A stretch of 64,000 bases of DNA from Branchipolynoe longqiensis. Its lineage: Eukaryota; Annelida; Polychaeta; Phyllodocida; Polynoidae. Position 1 is the first letter of the stretch, and the number at the start of each line of letters is the position of its first letter. The position numbers and the translations under genes were made by a program. This document shows, piece after piece, positions 54,121 to 64,000 of the stretch. The notes beneath the pieces are model-generated. The model worked only from the letters and a program-made list of their open reading frames with translations, made no database searches and was not told the DNA's origin. The stretch covers positions 46,383,015-46,447,014 of the forward strand of contig CM059189.1 in assembly GCA_030323885.1 (NCBI GenBank). Direction: 5' to 3'.

Positions 54121-54329
54121 ACCTGCTGCTGGGTCCTGATATACTTCACCAGTTCTCAGTCTTTGGCTTTTATTTTCAACAGTGCCACCATGATCCTTCT
54201 GCGTAGTTACACAACTATTTAAGCATTCTAAAAATAGGTATTCCATATTCGACTGGACGCAAAGACCGAATGGCTAACAGTAACACATATGACATTCCAT
54301 GCGGGAGGTAACACATTTGGATCTCAGGA

Positions 54330-54815
54330 AAGTCAATCTAGGCCGTAATCGATTAACACGACCTGGGCGACTCAGGTCACCCGAGTCGTCAGAATTTCAA
54401 ATAGGACACCGCGAGTGGAGTCAACAAATACACATGCCGTGTGCAAAAGAACCCGACCCCAGTAACCTACCTCTTGGCTGGGGTTTGCAAGGAGCGATGA
54501 CGTCACATTTGCACTGGTACCATCCTGCAGGATAACAGCCACCGGTACCAGTCATATATATATTTTGTTGGTAATAACATAGATTAATGAAAGGGAAATA
54601 TCACTAAACTATGCCATCATAAAAATATTTAAATCATATTTTGCTGTAATTATATCGGCTATTAAAAAACAAAAGAAAGGGCCACCATTTTGTTCACCCC
54701 GAGCATGGAAAAGCGTATTCGATTATTTGACCTGAGTCTGCAGGTTGTGCGCATGCGCCAAAAAGTGGCTCGGGTAACCAGAGTTGATTAATCGATTACG
54801 CCCCTAATGACTTAC
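54330..54815. mobile_element. Palindromic element, GTAATCGATTAA ends
   Basis: 'ggccgtaatcgattaacacg' at about 54341 and 'gattaatcgattacgcccc' at about 54786 are inverted, as are 'cgactcaggtcacccgag' and 'ctcgggtaaccag'. Probably a degraded MITE; boundaries approximate. Confidence 0.6.
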
Positions 54816-55035
54816 GCAACTGTTGTGATCTAGCTTATTCTCGACTTTAATAGGATATGGTGATCAACTGGTTTGTTCGGTGTCAAGATAATGTGGGTGA
54901 GTGGAATATGGTGTTAATGGTCTAGTCCCCTATTGGGGCAGCAATCTGAAAATCACCACCAGCCTGTACAAGTCGGTCCCCATCCTGATATCACCTGAGG
55001 GGGGTTGCCAGGATGAAAAACCTCCAACAGACCAA
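54816..55035 (+). mobile_element. SINE-A long tail, diverged
   Basis: 'ttaataggatatggtgatca', 'gtgtcaagataatgtgggtg', 'attggggcagcaatctgaaa' and 'ggttgccaggatgaaaaacc'. The head is missing. Confidence 0.75.
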
Positions 55036-55308
55036 CGCAAGCTAGCGGATATTCAATGCTCAGTGAAATTAATTATATTAATTACTGTTTTGCAAGAGTC
55101 ATCTTCTTTTGGGGATTTTCCTGACAGTCTCCGGGCTGACTCCTCTGGTTAAATCGTCCAACTGATGCTTAATTCACGTGACCTAATTCTTATTGATACC
55201 AAATGTGTGCACCATCGCCCCGTACTGACTAAGCCGTGGTTCTTCTCACTGAGCTGTATTTTCCTTAATTACAGCTGGCTCCTTTGAAAGGGCAATCATG
55301 ATCAAATC
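55036..55308. other. No gene seen
   Basis: Mixed sequence; no element recognised. Confidence 0.4.
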
Positions 55309-55682
55309 CTTATATAATATATAATACATAATATATAGCATATACTATATAATATAATATATAGTATATAATATGTAATATATAATATATAATATCTATT
55401 ATATATTATATATGACATATTATACATGATATATTATATATTATATATTGTACATTATATATTACATAGTATATACTATATATTATATTATCTATTATAT
55501 ATTACATAGCATACATGATACATTATATATTATATATTGCATATTATATATAAGATATAGTATATAATATATAGTATATTATATATAATACATAATATAT
55601 AATATACAATATATACACTATAATATATAATGTATACTATATAATATATAATATATACTATATAATATGTAATATATACTAT
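55309..55682. repeat. AT-rich short-period array (tataatata)n, left
   Basis: Almost pure A/T with 'atataatatat' and 'tatatagtata' words and many self-complementary stretches. Resumes at 56380. Confidence 0.95.
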
Positions 55683-55829
55683 GAGCTCCCAACAAAAACC
55701 AGAGAAGCGGGTTCGATCATTGCCTTTAAAAATGCATACAGAGCTCACCTGGTTATCCAGGCCCAAAACCTGGCACTGCAAATATATAATACGACCTGCT
55801 GAATGACCCATTGACTTCGCCCTCTCTCA

Positions 55830-56360
55830 TGCCTGCTCTCTCCCTGCGTGTCCGCGCCCCCTACCCGTTACCCATGAACCCCTCCCCCCCATCCACATTT
55901 GACAAAACAACTATTATAACTCAATGACTCGAGAATCACTACCCCATCTTTAGACCCATTCACCACTACATAACTACATCTTCAACCAGCAATGCACACA
56001 ATATAAACACTATACATGCACAACATGGCACTATTAAAGACTAACCGTTATTAAAACCAAATCTAACTGATATACACACACCATATGATTTAACCACTAG
56101 TGTACATTACTGCACACTCTATCTTGATGCATATAGATTCCTTGCACTATGTTCAGTACATATGCTGTACACTATGCAGCATAGGCTGCTCCCCCACTTT
56201 CTTTTATGTTCAGAATGGGTTGTGCTGCACACAATTGAACACATTCCACTTCCACTATGTACAGATGAAATGCGACCACTCCGACGGCTGGAAGACCAGT
56301 GCCCCTGCGCTGACAAAATATGTATTCAGATGAATAAAAATATTTACCAAAAAAAAAAAA
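55830..56360 (+). mobile_element. Retroposon 3' region with 'ggaagaccagt' tail and poly-A
   Basis: C-rich upstream part, then 'gacggctggaagaccagtg', 'cgctgacaaaatatgtattc' and 'gaataaaaatatttacc', ending in a run of about 14 A. Probably the 3' untranslated region of a LINE whose coding part is absent; it interrupts the AT array. Confidence 0.68.
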
Positions 56361-56364
56361 AAAA

Positions 56365-56577
56365 TATATATATAGGCCCATAATGTATCATTTATAATAC
56401 ATAATATATAATATATACATATACTATATAGAATACATATAATTTATATAATAACATAATATATATATGCAATATATCATAGTATGTGTGTATATTATAG
56501 TACATATTGTAATATATATTATATAGTATATAATATATAACATATAATATGGATCATATATAATATATAGTATATAT
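56365..56577. repeat. AT-rich array, right part
   Basis: Continues the array left of the retroposon ('ataatatataatatatac'). Confidence 0.9.
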
Positions 56578-57552
56578 GGGTGGTTCTCAGAAGTTGTGTA
56601 CCAATAGTGTGACATCAGTACCAGAAAATCAAAATGCTGCCAAAGTCCTATAAGCAAGTTTCCTCAATGTGTATGTCCTTTTGCATCTGAATAATTGAAA
56701 ATAAACATATTCTGGCATTTTTAAGTAGGTCAAATGATGCTCACACCCAATAAATAGCAGTATAGCATGGAAACCAATCTGACTCCAAAATCAAATATTT
56801 TCCACACAAAACTTGACATTTTTAGGACATTTCACATGCCACTTGCTTTATAAACAGTAGTAATAATAATTTGAAACCTCATTGCTATGGTTTTGTCTTA
56901 TTTGTGAATATTAAAGAGAAAAGCAAGAAAATATTAGCAGAGTAACGGATTAGCAGAGTAACAAAGTGGAAACAAACAATTTTACACAAATGTTCGGCTC
57001 AAATTTCAATGTTTAGGGGCAATTTCAGGATTTATCTTTTACTATACCATAACTGGGTCCATGCATAGTGTCAAATGGTGAAAATAATTCCTGTACTGTA
57101 TCTGTACTCAGTGTTTGATACAGAGTTTCATAGTATTTGCAAGTGGAAACGAAATGTTACGATGTTAATGACTCCAGAAAATGTTAACTATTTCATCATT
57201 TAAATTTTTTTTTTAGAAATAAATGTCTTCAACTTAATGAAGACATTGTATATGACCATTTGAAGTGAAATGAGCTGTTGTTCAGAGGTTTTCATTAAGT
57301 TTGTGACACTTTATTTTCAATGCTGTTGACAATGTCACAAATTAGTGATGTAATTTTCTATGTATTTAGCTACATCCATCCCAATAAGATACATAATACA
57401 CAATATTAACATTTACTTTTGATCTAAAATATCTCCCACATTATTGGGCTAAATGATGAAATCTAAATATTGACACTCCAATAATGGGTTTCTTTGAAAT
57501 ATGCATTTCTAGTAGACTACCTCAAGTGGTACACAGTTTCTGAGAACGACCC
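56578..57552. mobile_element. 975-bp element with GGGTGGTTCTCAGAAG ends
   Basis: The left GGGTGGTTCTCAGAAGTTGT and right inverse CAGTTTCTGAGAACGACCC are both bordered by ATAT/TA of the AT array. The interior is AT-rich with no long reading frame, so it is non-autonomous or decayed. Single copy here. Confidence 0.8.
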
Positions 57553-57980
57553 ATATGTATTGTGTGATATGTACACTGCGTATATACCGCATTTGCTAGT
57601 CGGAAATTTGTCCACATACATGATTTCTAACCGATACATTCATATATCTTGTTTGCATAATTTGTATTGTTCGTATTTGGATTCTGTGTTTATATATATA
57701 ATTCTATATATAACTGGGAAGTGGCTCACTTAGTGAGGTTCCACATGAGATTGGATGGTATTTGCTAAGGGGATTTTCTCTCACATTGACAACGCTGCAA
57801 GCAGCTTAATAACTGCTGGGAAGCCTCATATATACGTACAAATATGTGTATATATATAAGAAGTGTATGACGAGTTTCTCTGACCTAGTTTCATTGAAAT
57901 ATATATAATATAGTAAAACCCTGATTTACAAGCACCGACTTAAGACAAATTCGGATATCGTGCGACGAGGCATCGGATTC
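57553..57980. other. No gene seen; (TA)n words
   Basis: AT-rich flank with 'tatatata' words near 57690, 57850 and 57900. Confidence 0.5.
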
Positions 57981-57983
57981 TTA

Positions 57984-58852
57984 AGGGCCTGTCACACTAC
58001 GACCATACGCCGTCATAAGTTATGCATAGGTTGGGCATACGTCGTATACGATCTTCATAGGTCATCATAGGATGGCATAGCTTGAGTGGCAAACAACAAT
58101 TTGTCTCATGTTCAAAAGGTTCAACTTATGCCGGCGTGTGGCCCATACGGGTCTCATATGCTGGACGTACGCTGGGTGTACATCGGTGTATGTTATGCAC
58201 ACTTTAGGGGTAAGTCAGCATAGGTTAGCTGTACATTGAACCGACACCCTCCGGGGGTCTCTGGCATACTCACAACGTTCTCTAAAAGGGCTGTCACATT
58301 ACGGTGTATAGCCTTAGAGTATGCCAACGTAATTGATTTCCGACCAACACGTCGGCGTACAGCATCATATGTTACGTATATATTGGGCATACATCGGGTA
58401 CGCTTTGCATATGGCGTTATATGTTGTCTTACATTGGCGTGCGTCGAGGCTCCGAAAAAATGTTTGTGCATGTTCAAAGTTTCCAACGTGTGTCGATGTG
58501 TGGCTCATACGTTCCTCATACACTACGTGTATGTTAGTGGTACGCCGGGATACGTTAGGAGCACATTTGGTATATGGTGCCCTACGTTTCTCATATGCTG
58601 GTCCTGTCGCCTCCAACCGTCAAAATACGTCCCAATACGCCGAGTATACATCGTCATATGCTTTGCATACGTCGATATATGGTAGGGATACGGTAGCCAT
58701 ATGCCAGGCATACGCTGATTGTATGTTTCATACGCCGCTGGAACCTCCCGCAGTTCAAAAAGGTTGGCTTATCTCGACCTATAACGTTTTTCAAATTATT
58801 GCACCACGCTACGCATACGCTGCCGCCATACGCCGTAGTGTGACAGGCCCTT
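57984..58852. mobile_element. 869-bp palindromic TA MITE, with a second end inside
   Basis: TA at 57982-57983 and 58853-58854, ends AGGGCCTGTCACACTACG / CGTAGTGTGACAGGCCC. An additional end-like 'aagggctgtcacattacgg' occurs at 58286, suggesting a nested or recombined copy. Interior of 'tacgt/gcatac' words as in 51613-52328. Confidence 0.83.
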
Positions 58853-59340
58853 TAGGTTTGCTCTTTCTGCGGAAATAACATTTTACTAAACTGTTATTCG
58901 TATTTGTGTCCATGGTAGCAACAACAACAATGTGTTTGGGTAATTGTTCATGTTGGTTTGTCAACCGGCGCTACCTGGGTTCAAACCTGAACGCCCCCAC
59001 GCCCCTTGCCGGACCTCCACGGAGCCATATCTCGCCAGGCAAGATCTGTGACGTCACTTCCAGTCAACGATGGCTGCCACGTCTTGGAATAAACCACATC
59101 GCCTCCAGACGCCGGACCGACAACAACTACCACCTTACTCGGCTGCCCACCCATCCCCACAACAACAAGAACAGTTCGATAGGTTTGAGATCCTGATTTC
59201 CTGATATTGACTTCATTTGATTGATTCATTCATTCATTTGGTTGATTGACCTTTCTTGATTGATTCTGTAAATCCAACATTAATCGCTATTATTTCATAT
59301 TCAATTTATAATAACCTTCGCCTCTCACAGAAACAATTGG
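58853..59340. other. No gene seen; B-box-like site
   Basis: 58960-59110 is GC-richer with 'tgggttcaaacctgaacg', a B-box-like site, but no other SINE feature. A (TTGA/TTCA)n run lies at 59208-59260. Confidence 0.4.
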
Positions 59341-59344
59341 CACA

Positions 59345-59676
59345 TCATTTTCTAATGAGTTAGAGCGTCCGTCTCCCATATTGGTATATGGTGGGGTCGT
59401 GGGTTCGAACCCTGGTCGAGTCAAACCAATGACTTAAAAATTGATACTTGTTGCTTCCTAGCCTGGCACTCAGCATTATTAGGATAGGGCAAGGTCTGGT
59501 TGGCTCAGTGTCAGGATAGTGTGACTGAGTGGGATATCAGGTCATGGTGCTGGCGGCCTGGTCTTCCAGTGGGGCAGCACTATAAAGTCGCCATGAGTGC
59601 ACACTGTCACAAGTCGGTACCCATCCTGATATGAGCTTAGATGTTGCTAGGACGTAAACCAACAACAAACAAACAA
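59345..59676 (+). mobile_element. SINE-A long-tail, best-preserved tail
   Basis: Partial A box ('aatgagttagagcg'), good B box ('gggttcgaaccc'), body, long tail ('gtcaggatagtgtgactgag', 'gcagcactataaagtcgcc', 'cactgtcacaagtcggtacc', 'gatgttgctaggacgtaa') and terminal 'caacaacaaacaaacaa'. Confidence 0.9.
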
Positions 59677-59754
59677 TCTAATGTTGGTTGATTCTAGGGG
59701 GGAAGCCGGGCACCCACCAAGACCCAAGCGGTCTAGACGAACATTAGTGACCCA

Positions 59755-59830
59755 CAAACCTTTCTATCGACAAACTGTCTATTCAGGCTTATCCATGATA
59801 GGCAGGATAAATCTTCAAGAAAGAACAGTC
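59755..59830 (+). mobile_element. SINE-B 3' end
   Basis: 'ctttctatcgacaaactgtc' and 'ttatccatgataggcagg', with 'aaatcttcaag' at the end. Confidence 0.65.
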
Positions 59831-60355
59831 TACTACACATCGGAGTCCCTTCCCTGACGATTTTGGCACCCAAAAAATAGTCTGAGTGCAGTGTGGCATC
59901 TCCGTAACTTGTGAAATGCAGCCATTATCTAACTTGCTGGATAATTGTTCTGAAATAAAGGCATAATGCTCACTTGAACGTACGTTCTCTTTCGCACCCT
60001 GGTACTATGCATCACAATCAAAATCTATCATGTCGAAGCCAAACAAGAAACCCTTCAACAAAAATTCCCAGTCGGTATCACGGGAGCCCAGCAAGAATAA
60101 CTCCACAAACGCTCACCAGGGGCGCAATTGAACTGGATTTTCGGCAATTGTATGAATGCAATGACGAGTACCTTTGAAACAATCTAACTCAATGGTTAAT
60201 TCAACAACACAGTCTCTCATTAGGCAATCAACAGCAATTAATTCAAGCATGTCAGACTTGACAGTCACAGTCAGCCAATCAGCTGTAAGGTTGGTCCAGC
60301 CAGTCAAGCACTGAGTCCAATAAACATCCGAGTAAAGCTGTGTTGAGACATGCGC
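59831..60355. other. No gene seen
   Basis: Mixed sequence with short open frames lacking recognisable domains. Confidence 0.4.
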
Positions 60356-60866
60356 GTTAAGTCGCCTCAACTAGTTCGCCTTGTCTAGTTCAGCTAACAT
60401 TCACCGTGTGGACGCGACGCTGAGGCGGATTAGGGATGATTCGCCTCATCTTGTTCGCTTCAAGTAAGCCACGTCGCGAGGTAGTCCAGATGAACCAAAC
60501 TAGCTTAAGTCGGCCCATATTGCCTGTGTGGACGGTAGCGGTTTAGATGAGGCTGATTAAGGACGTCACAGTCGAGACCTGAGTTTGTTGACTTTCCAGT
60601 AAATTTGCTCTATGAAACTGCCAGCAGAAGTTTTGACCGTTCCAAAACAATACGATTCAGTCGAAACAGATCTAGGTCGAACCCACACTCTCTCGTGCCG
60701 ATGTCGACTAACCGAAACTGGCGCTGGTTAGTATGGACTTACTCATGCACAGATATCGATTTCCGGCTAAAAGTACTGCATGTGTGGACACGACACTAGT
60801 TCGCCTCATCTAGTTTGCCTTATCTAATTCGGCCTAAACTTGCAGGTGTGAACACGGCTATAGAGT
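60356..60866. mobile_element. Palindromic MITE, AGCCGTGTTCACAC family
   Basis: The right end 'gcaggtgtgaacacggcta' is the inverse of the left end of the copy at 36684. Subterminal 'ttcgcctcatct' words recur on both arms. The interior shares 'agtttgttgactttccag' and 'gatctaggtcgaaccc' with that copy. Confidence 0.75.
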
Positions 60867-61084
60867 CAAACACAGCTGCAGAAATAGTTGAGTGCATGGG
60901 CAGACCCTCAGCACCGGTTACGACGCTGCTGTCCTCTGCAGGCGGAGCCCTAATGGCACAATTAAACGGTTGATTGACCTTTCTCAGGGCATGCCTATTG
61001 TCCGAGTCGAGCACCGCACTGGTGTGTTCGACTGCCTCACCATTTCAGTCCTTCCTGCATTTTTCCCACTTGTGTCCTTTCGAA

Positions 61085-61480
61085 CCACACTTGCCACGAC
61101 CAATGACCTTAACGGCAGGTTTGGTCGTCATGCGAGCAGCCCTCTTCGCTGTTGAATCCATAACACGGCCCCGTCCCATCCTTAATAAATGGTCTACATT
61201 CGGTTGACTTATATGAACGTCCTGAACTGTTTGATTTCAGATAGTCCAACGCATAATAATGGAGAGTAAGTTCTGACATGCCAGGATTAAAGGCCGAATA
61301 TCCATTATCGACGGCCAATTTCAATACACCTGAGTCATAGTTTACGTGTGCCATATGAGTAACCTTATCAGACTTAGCTCGGCCCGCCAAATATGCAATG
61401 TGACGGACAAACCATCTATATTCTCTACACTCAGTGTCATTAGTCTGGAGCACCCAGTAGCAGTTCGCCTCAATTAACTG
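61085..61480 (-). pseudogene. Retroelement gag-like fragment with cysteine motifs
   Basis: The minus-strand peptide runs from about 61480 (QLIEANCYWVLQTNDTECRE) through HIAYLAGRAKSDKVTHMAHVN and DNGYSAFNPGMSELTLHYY to PCYGFNSEEGCSHDDQTC, a cysteine pattern like the CCCH-type motif of some retroelement Gag proteins. It stops at 61109. In another frame just downstream, KCGSKGHKWEKC resembles a zinc knuckle lacking its first Cys. A frameshift therefore separates two nucleic-acid-binding motifs. The frame upstream of 61480 belongs to the SINE-B. The family is not assigned. Confidence 0.55.
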
Positions 61481-61750
61481 TGGCAGAGTGGTTAGAGTGA
61501 GGGTCGGCGGTTCGATTCCCCGTGCCCCCAGCTCTGCCAATTTGGATTTCCACGGCTGTCTATAACTGACAGCGTCATCAAAGGCCGGTTGCTCCCATAC
61601 CATGTCTATGTGGTGTGGGATGTTAAAAATCCATTGGGTTGGTAAAAGTGTAGGCTTGGGCTTTCTATCGACCAGCAGTGGTGTGGGGAAGACCAGTCGT
61701 CTATGACTGAAATTTCCCCTGCTTGGGACAACTAATGTACCACAAAAAAA
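61478..61750 (+). mobile_element. SINE-B, full length
   Basis: A box-like 'gtggcagagtggttagagtg', B box 'ggttcgattcc', body 'ctgccaatttggatttccac' and 'accatgtctatgtggtgtgg', then the short-tail end 'cccctgcttgggacaactaa' plus an A run. It shares this tail with short-tail SINE-A. Confidence 0.9.
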
Positions 61751-62138
61751 AAGAATGAGAGACAGATAAGTGTTCATACTTCCTGTATACCATTCGCTAT
61801 ATCGCTATATAACTCATAACACACTAACCAGGTTGCAGAGCTTACCTCGTTCGGATGACGCTGGTCATTTGAGGTCCCCTTCAATTTCCAAGGTCAAATT
61901 TGATATATGATAATGTAGTGAAATGACATAACTGATCGTGGAACAATGAGTTTGGGATAGTTTTACTGTTAGAACATATCACCCGCAAGGAACAAATTAT
62001 ATTAAGATGCCAGGTTAGTGTCTGGATATTTAGTTTGGGAACTAATTAGTAAAACAACGTTAACATATTAGTGCTTTATGGTCATGGAACAGGTTCCCTG
62101 TGTTAGTTACTGTGTTGCTATAACCAAACAATCACAGC
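61751..62138. other. No gene seen
   Basis: AT-rich; no element recognised. Confidence 0.4.
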
Positions 62139-62312
62139 ACAAGTCGAGTCGGGTAATGTCGAGTCGGGTAAAGTCGACTCGGGTAAAGTCGAGTCGGGTA
62201 AAGTCGAGTCGGGTAAAGTCGAGTAGGATAAAGTCGAGTAGGATAAAGTCGAGTCGGGTAAAGTCGAGTCGGGTAAAGTCGAGTCGGGTAAAGTCGAGTC
62301 GGGTAAAGCAGA
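62139..62312. repeat. 15-bp minisatellite (GTCGAGTCGGGTAAA)n
   Basis: About eleven units with few variants (gactcggg, gagtagga). Related to the array at 63205-63715, where the unit reads GTAGAGTCGGGTAAA. Confidence 0.97.
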
Positions 62313-62655
62313 CATATGGACAATTTTAATTAACCCGAGAGGGGAACAGCCCCCGGGGGGCCTACAGCGGTATATACAAGTATATAAGTCTATATATAAG
62401 AACTATATAGCACATTTGCCTGACCTACTTTCATTGATATATTGACTCCTTGCCTTTGCATTAATGATAGTCAGGCCATAACTTGCTGAATATGATATCG
62501 CAGTTTCAATTAGTACAAACGTATTAGCTTGTGGGGACGGCCAGAGTGAAACATTGAGGCTGCCTTACTGAACTTCCTCAGTGCAAGAAGAATTAGCTGC
62601 GGCAGAGAGTGGAGCATGCGTGGAAATACCTGAACACTCAAGCAATGGTTATCCG
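62313..62655. other. No gene seen
   Basis: Mixed sequence between the 15-bp array and the SINE; no element recognised. Confidence 0.4.
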
Positions 62656-62659
62656 CAGA

Positions 62660-63205
62660 TAGAGCAAACATAGGCTAGGAAGCGACTAGATAAAAGATTC
62701 ACCCCATACTTCCAGTACAGGGGTGAATGACAACGTAGTCTAAATACGGGTGAAAATAGCTTTAGTATGGAACAAGAAGTAGAATGCCTGGCACCAGTGT
62801 CAAATGGTTACTTATATCAGCACAGAGTTGGGGAAATGGGAGAGAATGCAAAAAGACAAGATGGCGGCCAGAGAACGCCGTCGATTTCACTTTTAAATTG
62901 CATTAAAGTATATGTTTTATTATATGTATATATGAAGACATATACAAAGAATAAATGTTGCTTCTTAGATTGTGAAATTAGGCTCTCATAAAGACTCATT
63001 TCAATAGCCCAATTTTTCGACCTTTTTTATATAAGGCTGCTCTTCACCCATGTACTACAAGTATCGGGTGAATCTTTTATCTAGGAAGCGACTAGCATCA
63101 ATTTTTAAGTGATTGGTTTGATTCGACCAGGGTTCGAACCCACGACCCCATGATTTACCAAAACGGGAGAAGAATGCTCTAACTCATTCGACCGTCGTGT
63201 CTGGT
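62660..63205 (-). mobile_element. SINE-A split by the 9-bp-duplication MITE
   Basis: 'ataggctaggaagcgac' left of the MITE joins 'tagcatcaatttttaagtg', 'gattcgaccagggttcgaac' and 'aactcattcgaccgtcg' on its right, giving a continuous minus-strand SINE head and body. Confidence 0.85.
62687..63083. mobile_element. 397-bp MITE with a 9-bp target duplication (copy 2)
   Basis: The TAGATAAAAGATTCACCCC end and inverse GGGTGAATCTTTTATCTA are flanked by a perfect GGAAGCGAC (62678-62686 and 63084-63092) inside a SINE-A. Same family as 27274-27691. Confidence 0.94.
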
Positions 63206-63715
63206 CTGGATAAAGTAGAGGTGGGTAAAGTAGAGTCAGGTAAAGTAGAGTAGGGTAAAGTAGAGTCCGGCAAAGTAGAGTCAGGTGAAGTAGAGTCAGG
63301 TGAAGTAGAGTTGGGTGAAGTAGAGTGGGGCAAAGTAGAGATGGGTAAAGTAGAGTCGGGTAAAGTAGAGTTGGGTTAAGTAGAGTTGGGTAAAGTTGAG
63401 TTGGGTAAAGTTGAGTAAGGTAAAGTAGAGTCGGGCAAAGTAGAGTCAGGTAAAGTAGAGTCGGGTAAAGTAGAATAGGGTAAAGTAGAATAGTGTAAAG
63501 TAGAGTGGGGTAAAGTCGAGTCAGTAAAGTAGAGTTGGGTAAAGTAGAGTCGGGTAAAGTAGAGTCGGGTAAAGTAGAATAGGGTAAAGTAGAATAGGGT
63601 AGAGTAGAGTGGGGTAAAGTCGAGTCGGGTAAAGTAGAGTAGGGTAAAATAGAGTCGGGTAAAGTTGAGTTGGGTAAAGTAGCGTCGGGTAAAGTAGAGT
63701 CGGGTAAAGTCGACT
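63205..63715. repeat. 15-bp minisatellite (GTAGAGTCGGGTAAA)n
   Basis: About thirty-four units with point variants and one 14-bp unit near 63525. Open frames on the minus strand (Ser-Thr-Leu-Pro-Asp) are artefacts. Confidence 0.97.
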
Positions 63716-63802
63716 TTGTGTGTGTCACATACATGCACAGGGGACGCTGTCGGATCACATGATTTTCTTCTACTCACCCATGGCATGACTTGATGAACAC
63801 TT

Positions 63803-64000
63803 AACCAGATGGCATGGCCGAATGAGTTGAGCATCCGCGGCCTGTATTGATAGGTTGTGGAATTTGAAACACAGTGTTCGAACCCTGGCCAAGTCAACCC
63901 AATGACTCGACCAATGTATATGTATCGCTACCTAGCCTGGTATTTTGGCATTACTAGATTAGCACAAGGGTCAGCTGAATGAGGAATGTAAATTATCTGT
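63803..64000 (+). mobile_element. SINE-A short-tail, cut by window edge
   Basis: A box-like 'catggccgaatgagttgagc', B box 'gttcgaaccctgg', body 'caatgactcgaccaatg' and the start of the short tail 'cagctgaatgaggaatg'. Confidence 0.85.

Noticed and set aside
58333..58878. 181-aa open frame
   Set aside because: Inside a palindromic MITE; low-complexity 'tacgt' words explain the lack of stops.
61109..61777. A single 222-aa protein
   Set aside because: Its first half is antisense of a SINE-B; only the part below about 61480 may derive from a gag.
62139..63715. CRISPR-like array
   Set aside because: Units are contiguous without spacers and the context is eukaryotic.

Overview
This is eukaryotic, almost certainly metazoan, nuclear DNA: no operons or dense reading frames, many tRNA-headed SINEs, CR1/L2-like and other non-LTR fragments, Ty3-type and DIRS-like retroelements, palindromic non-autonomous DNA transposons and long minisatellites. 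The mixture suits a marine invertebrate (mollusc, brachiopod or lancelet grade), but no host gene is visible to fix the taxon. I see no intact host coding gene; nearly every protein-like reading frame is retroelement remnant or translated repeat.

Layout. 1-3.6 kb: SINE copies and a palindromic DNA element holding a second one. 3.6-9.06 kb: a Ty3-type LTR retrotransposon (minus strand, 184-bp LTRs, GTGTG duplication) inserted into a ~100-bp satellite; its pol is broken by two in-frame stops and a ~0.5-kb internal inversion. 9-21.5 kb: SINEs, nested TTAA- and TA-flanked MITEs, a solo LTR nested in a SINE and itself hit by another SINE, and a 303-bp tandem duplication. 21.5-25.1 kb: a solo LTR related to the Ty3 element, then a DIRS-like fragment between 67-bp direct repeats. 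25.4-27.8 kb: a 12-bp minisatellite and a three-layer nest of DNA elements. 28-36.7 kb: LINE 3' ends, SINE-like elements sharing their tail, an 81-bp repeat array and a 971-bp CCAGG-flanked foldback element. 37.4-38.9 kb: a 27-bp minisatellite. 39-44.9 kb: MITEs, a LINE C-terminus, a three-LTR TRIM, an LTR and a 9-bp minisatellite. 45-50 kb: SINEs, a CA-rich minisatellite and a degenerate CR1/L2-like LINE. 50-64 kb: more palindromic MITEs, AT-rich arrays, a gag-like fragment, and two 15-bp arrays flanking a SINE that carries a MITE with a 9-bp duplication.

How parts relate. Many insertions interrupt a recognisable older repeat, so ancestral sites can be read and target duplications scored: GTGTG (Ty3), TTACA (solo LTR), CAGT (second LTR family), GGTCC (TRIM), 9 bp (Mutator-like MITE), CCAGG (foldback family), TTAA and TA (two MITE groups). 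The TRIM and the Ty3 element share the same primer-binding-site motif, suggesting a common mobilising machinery. Element boundaries come from reading repeats against each other by eye; those without a stated target duplication are approximate.
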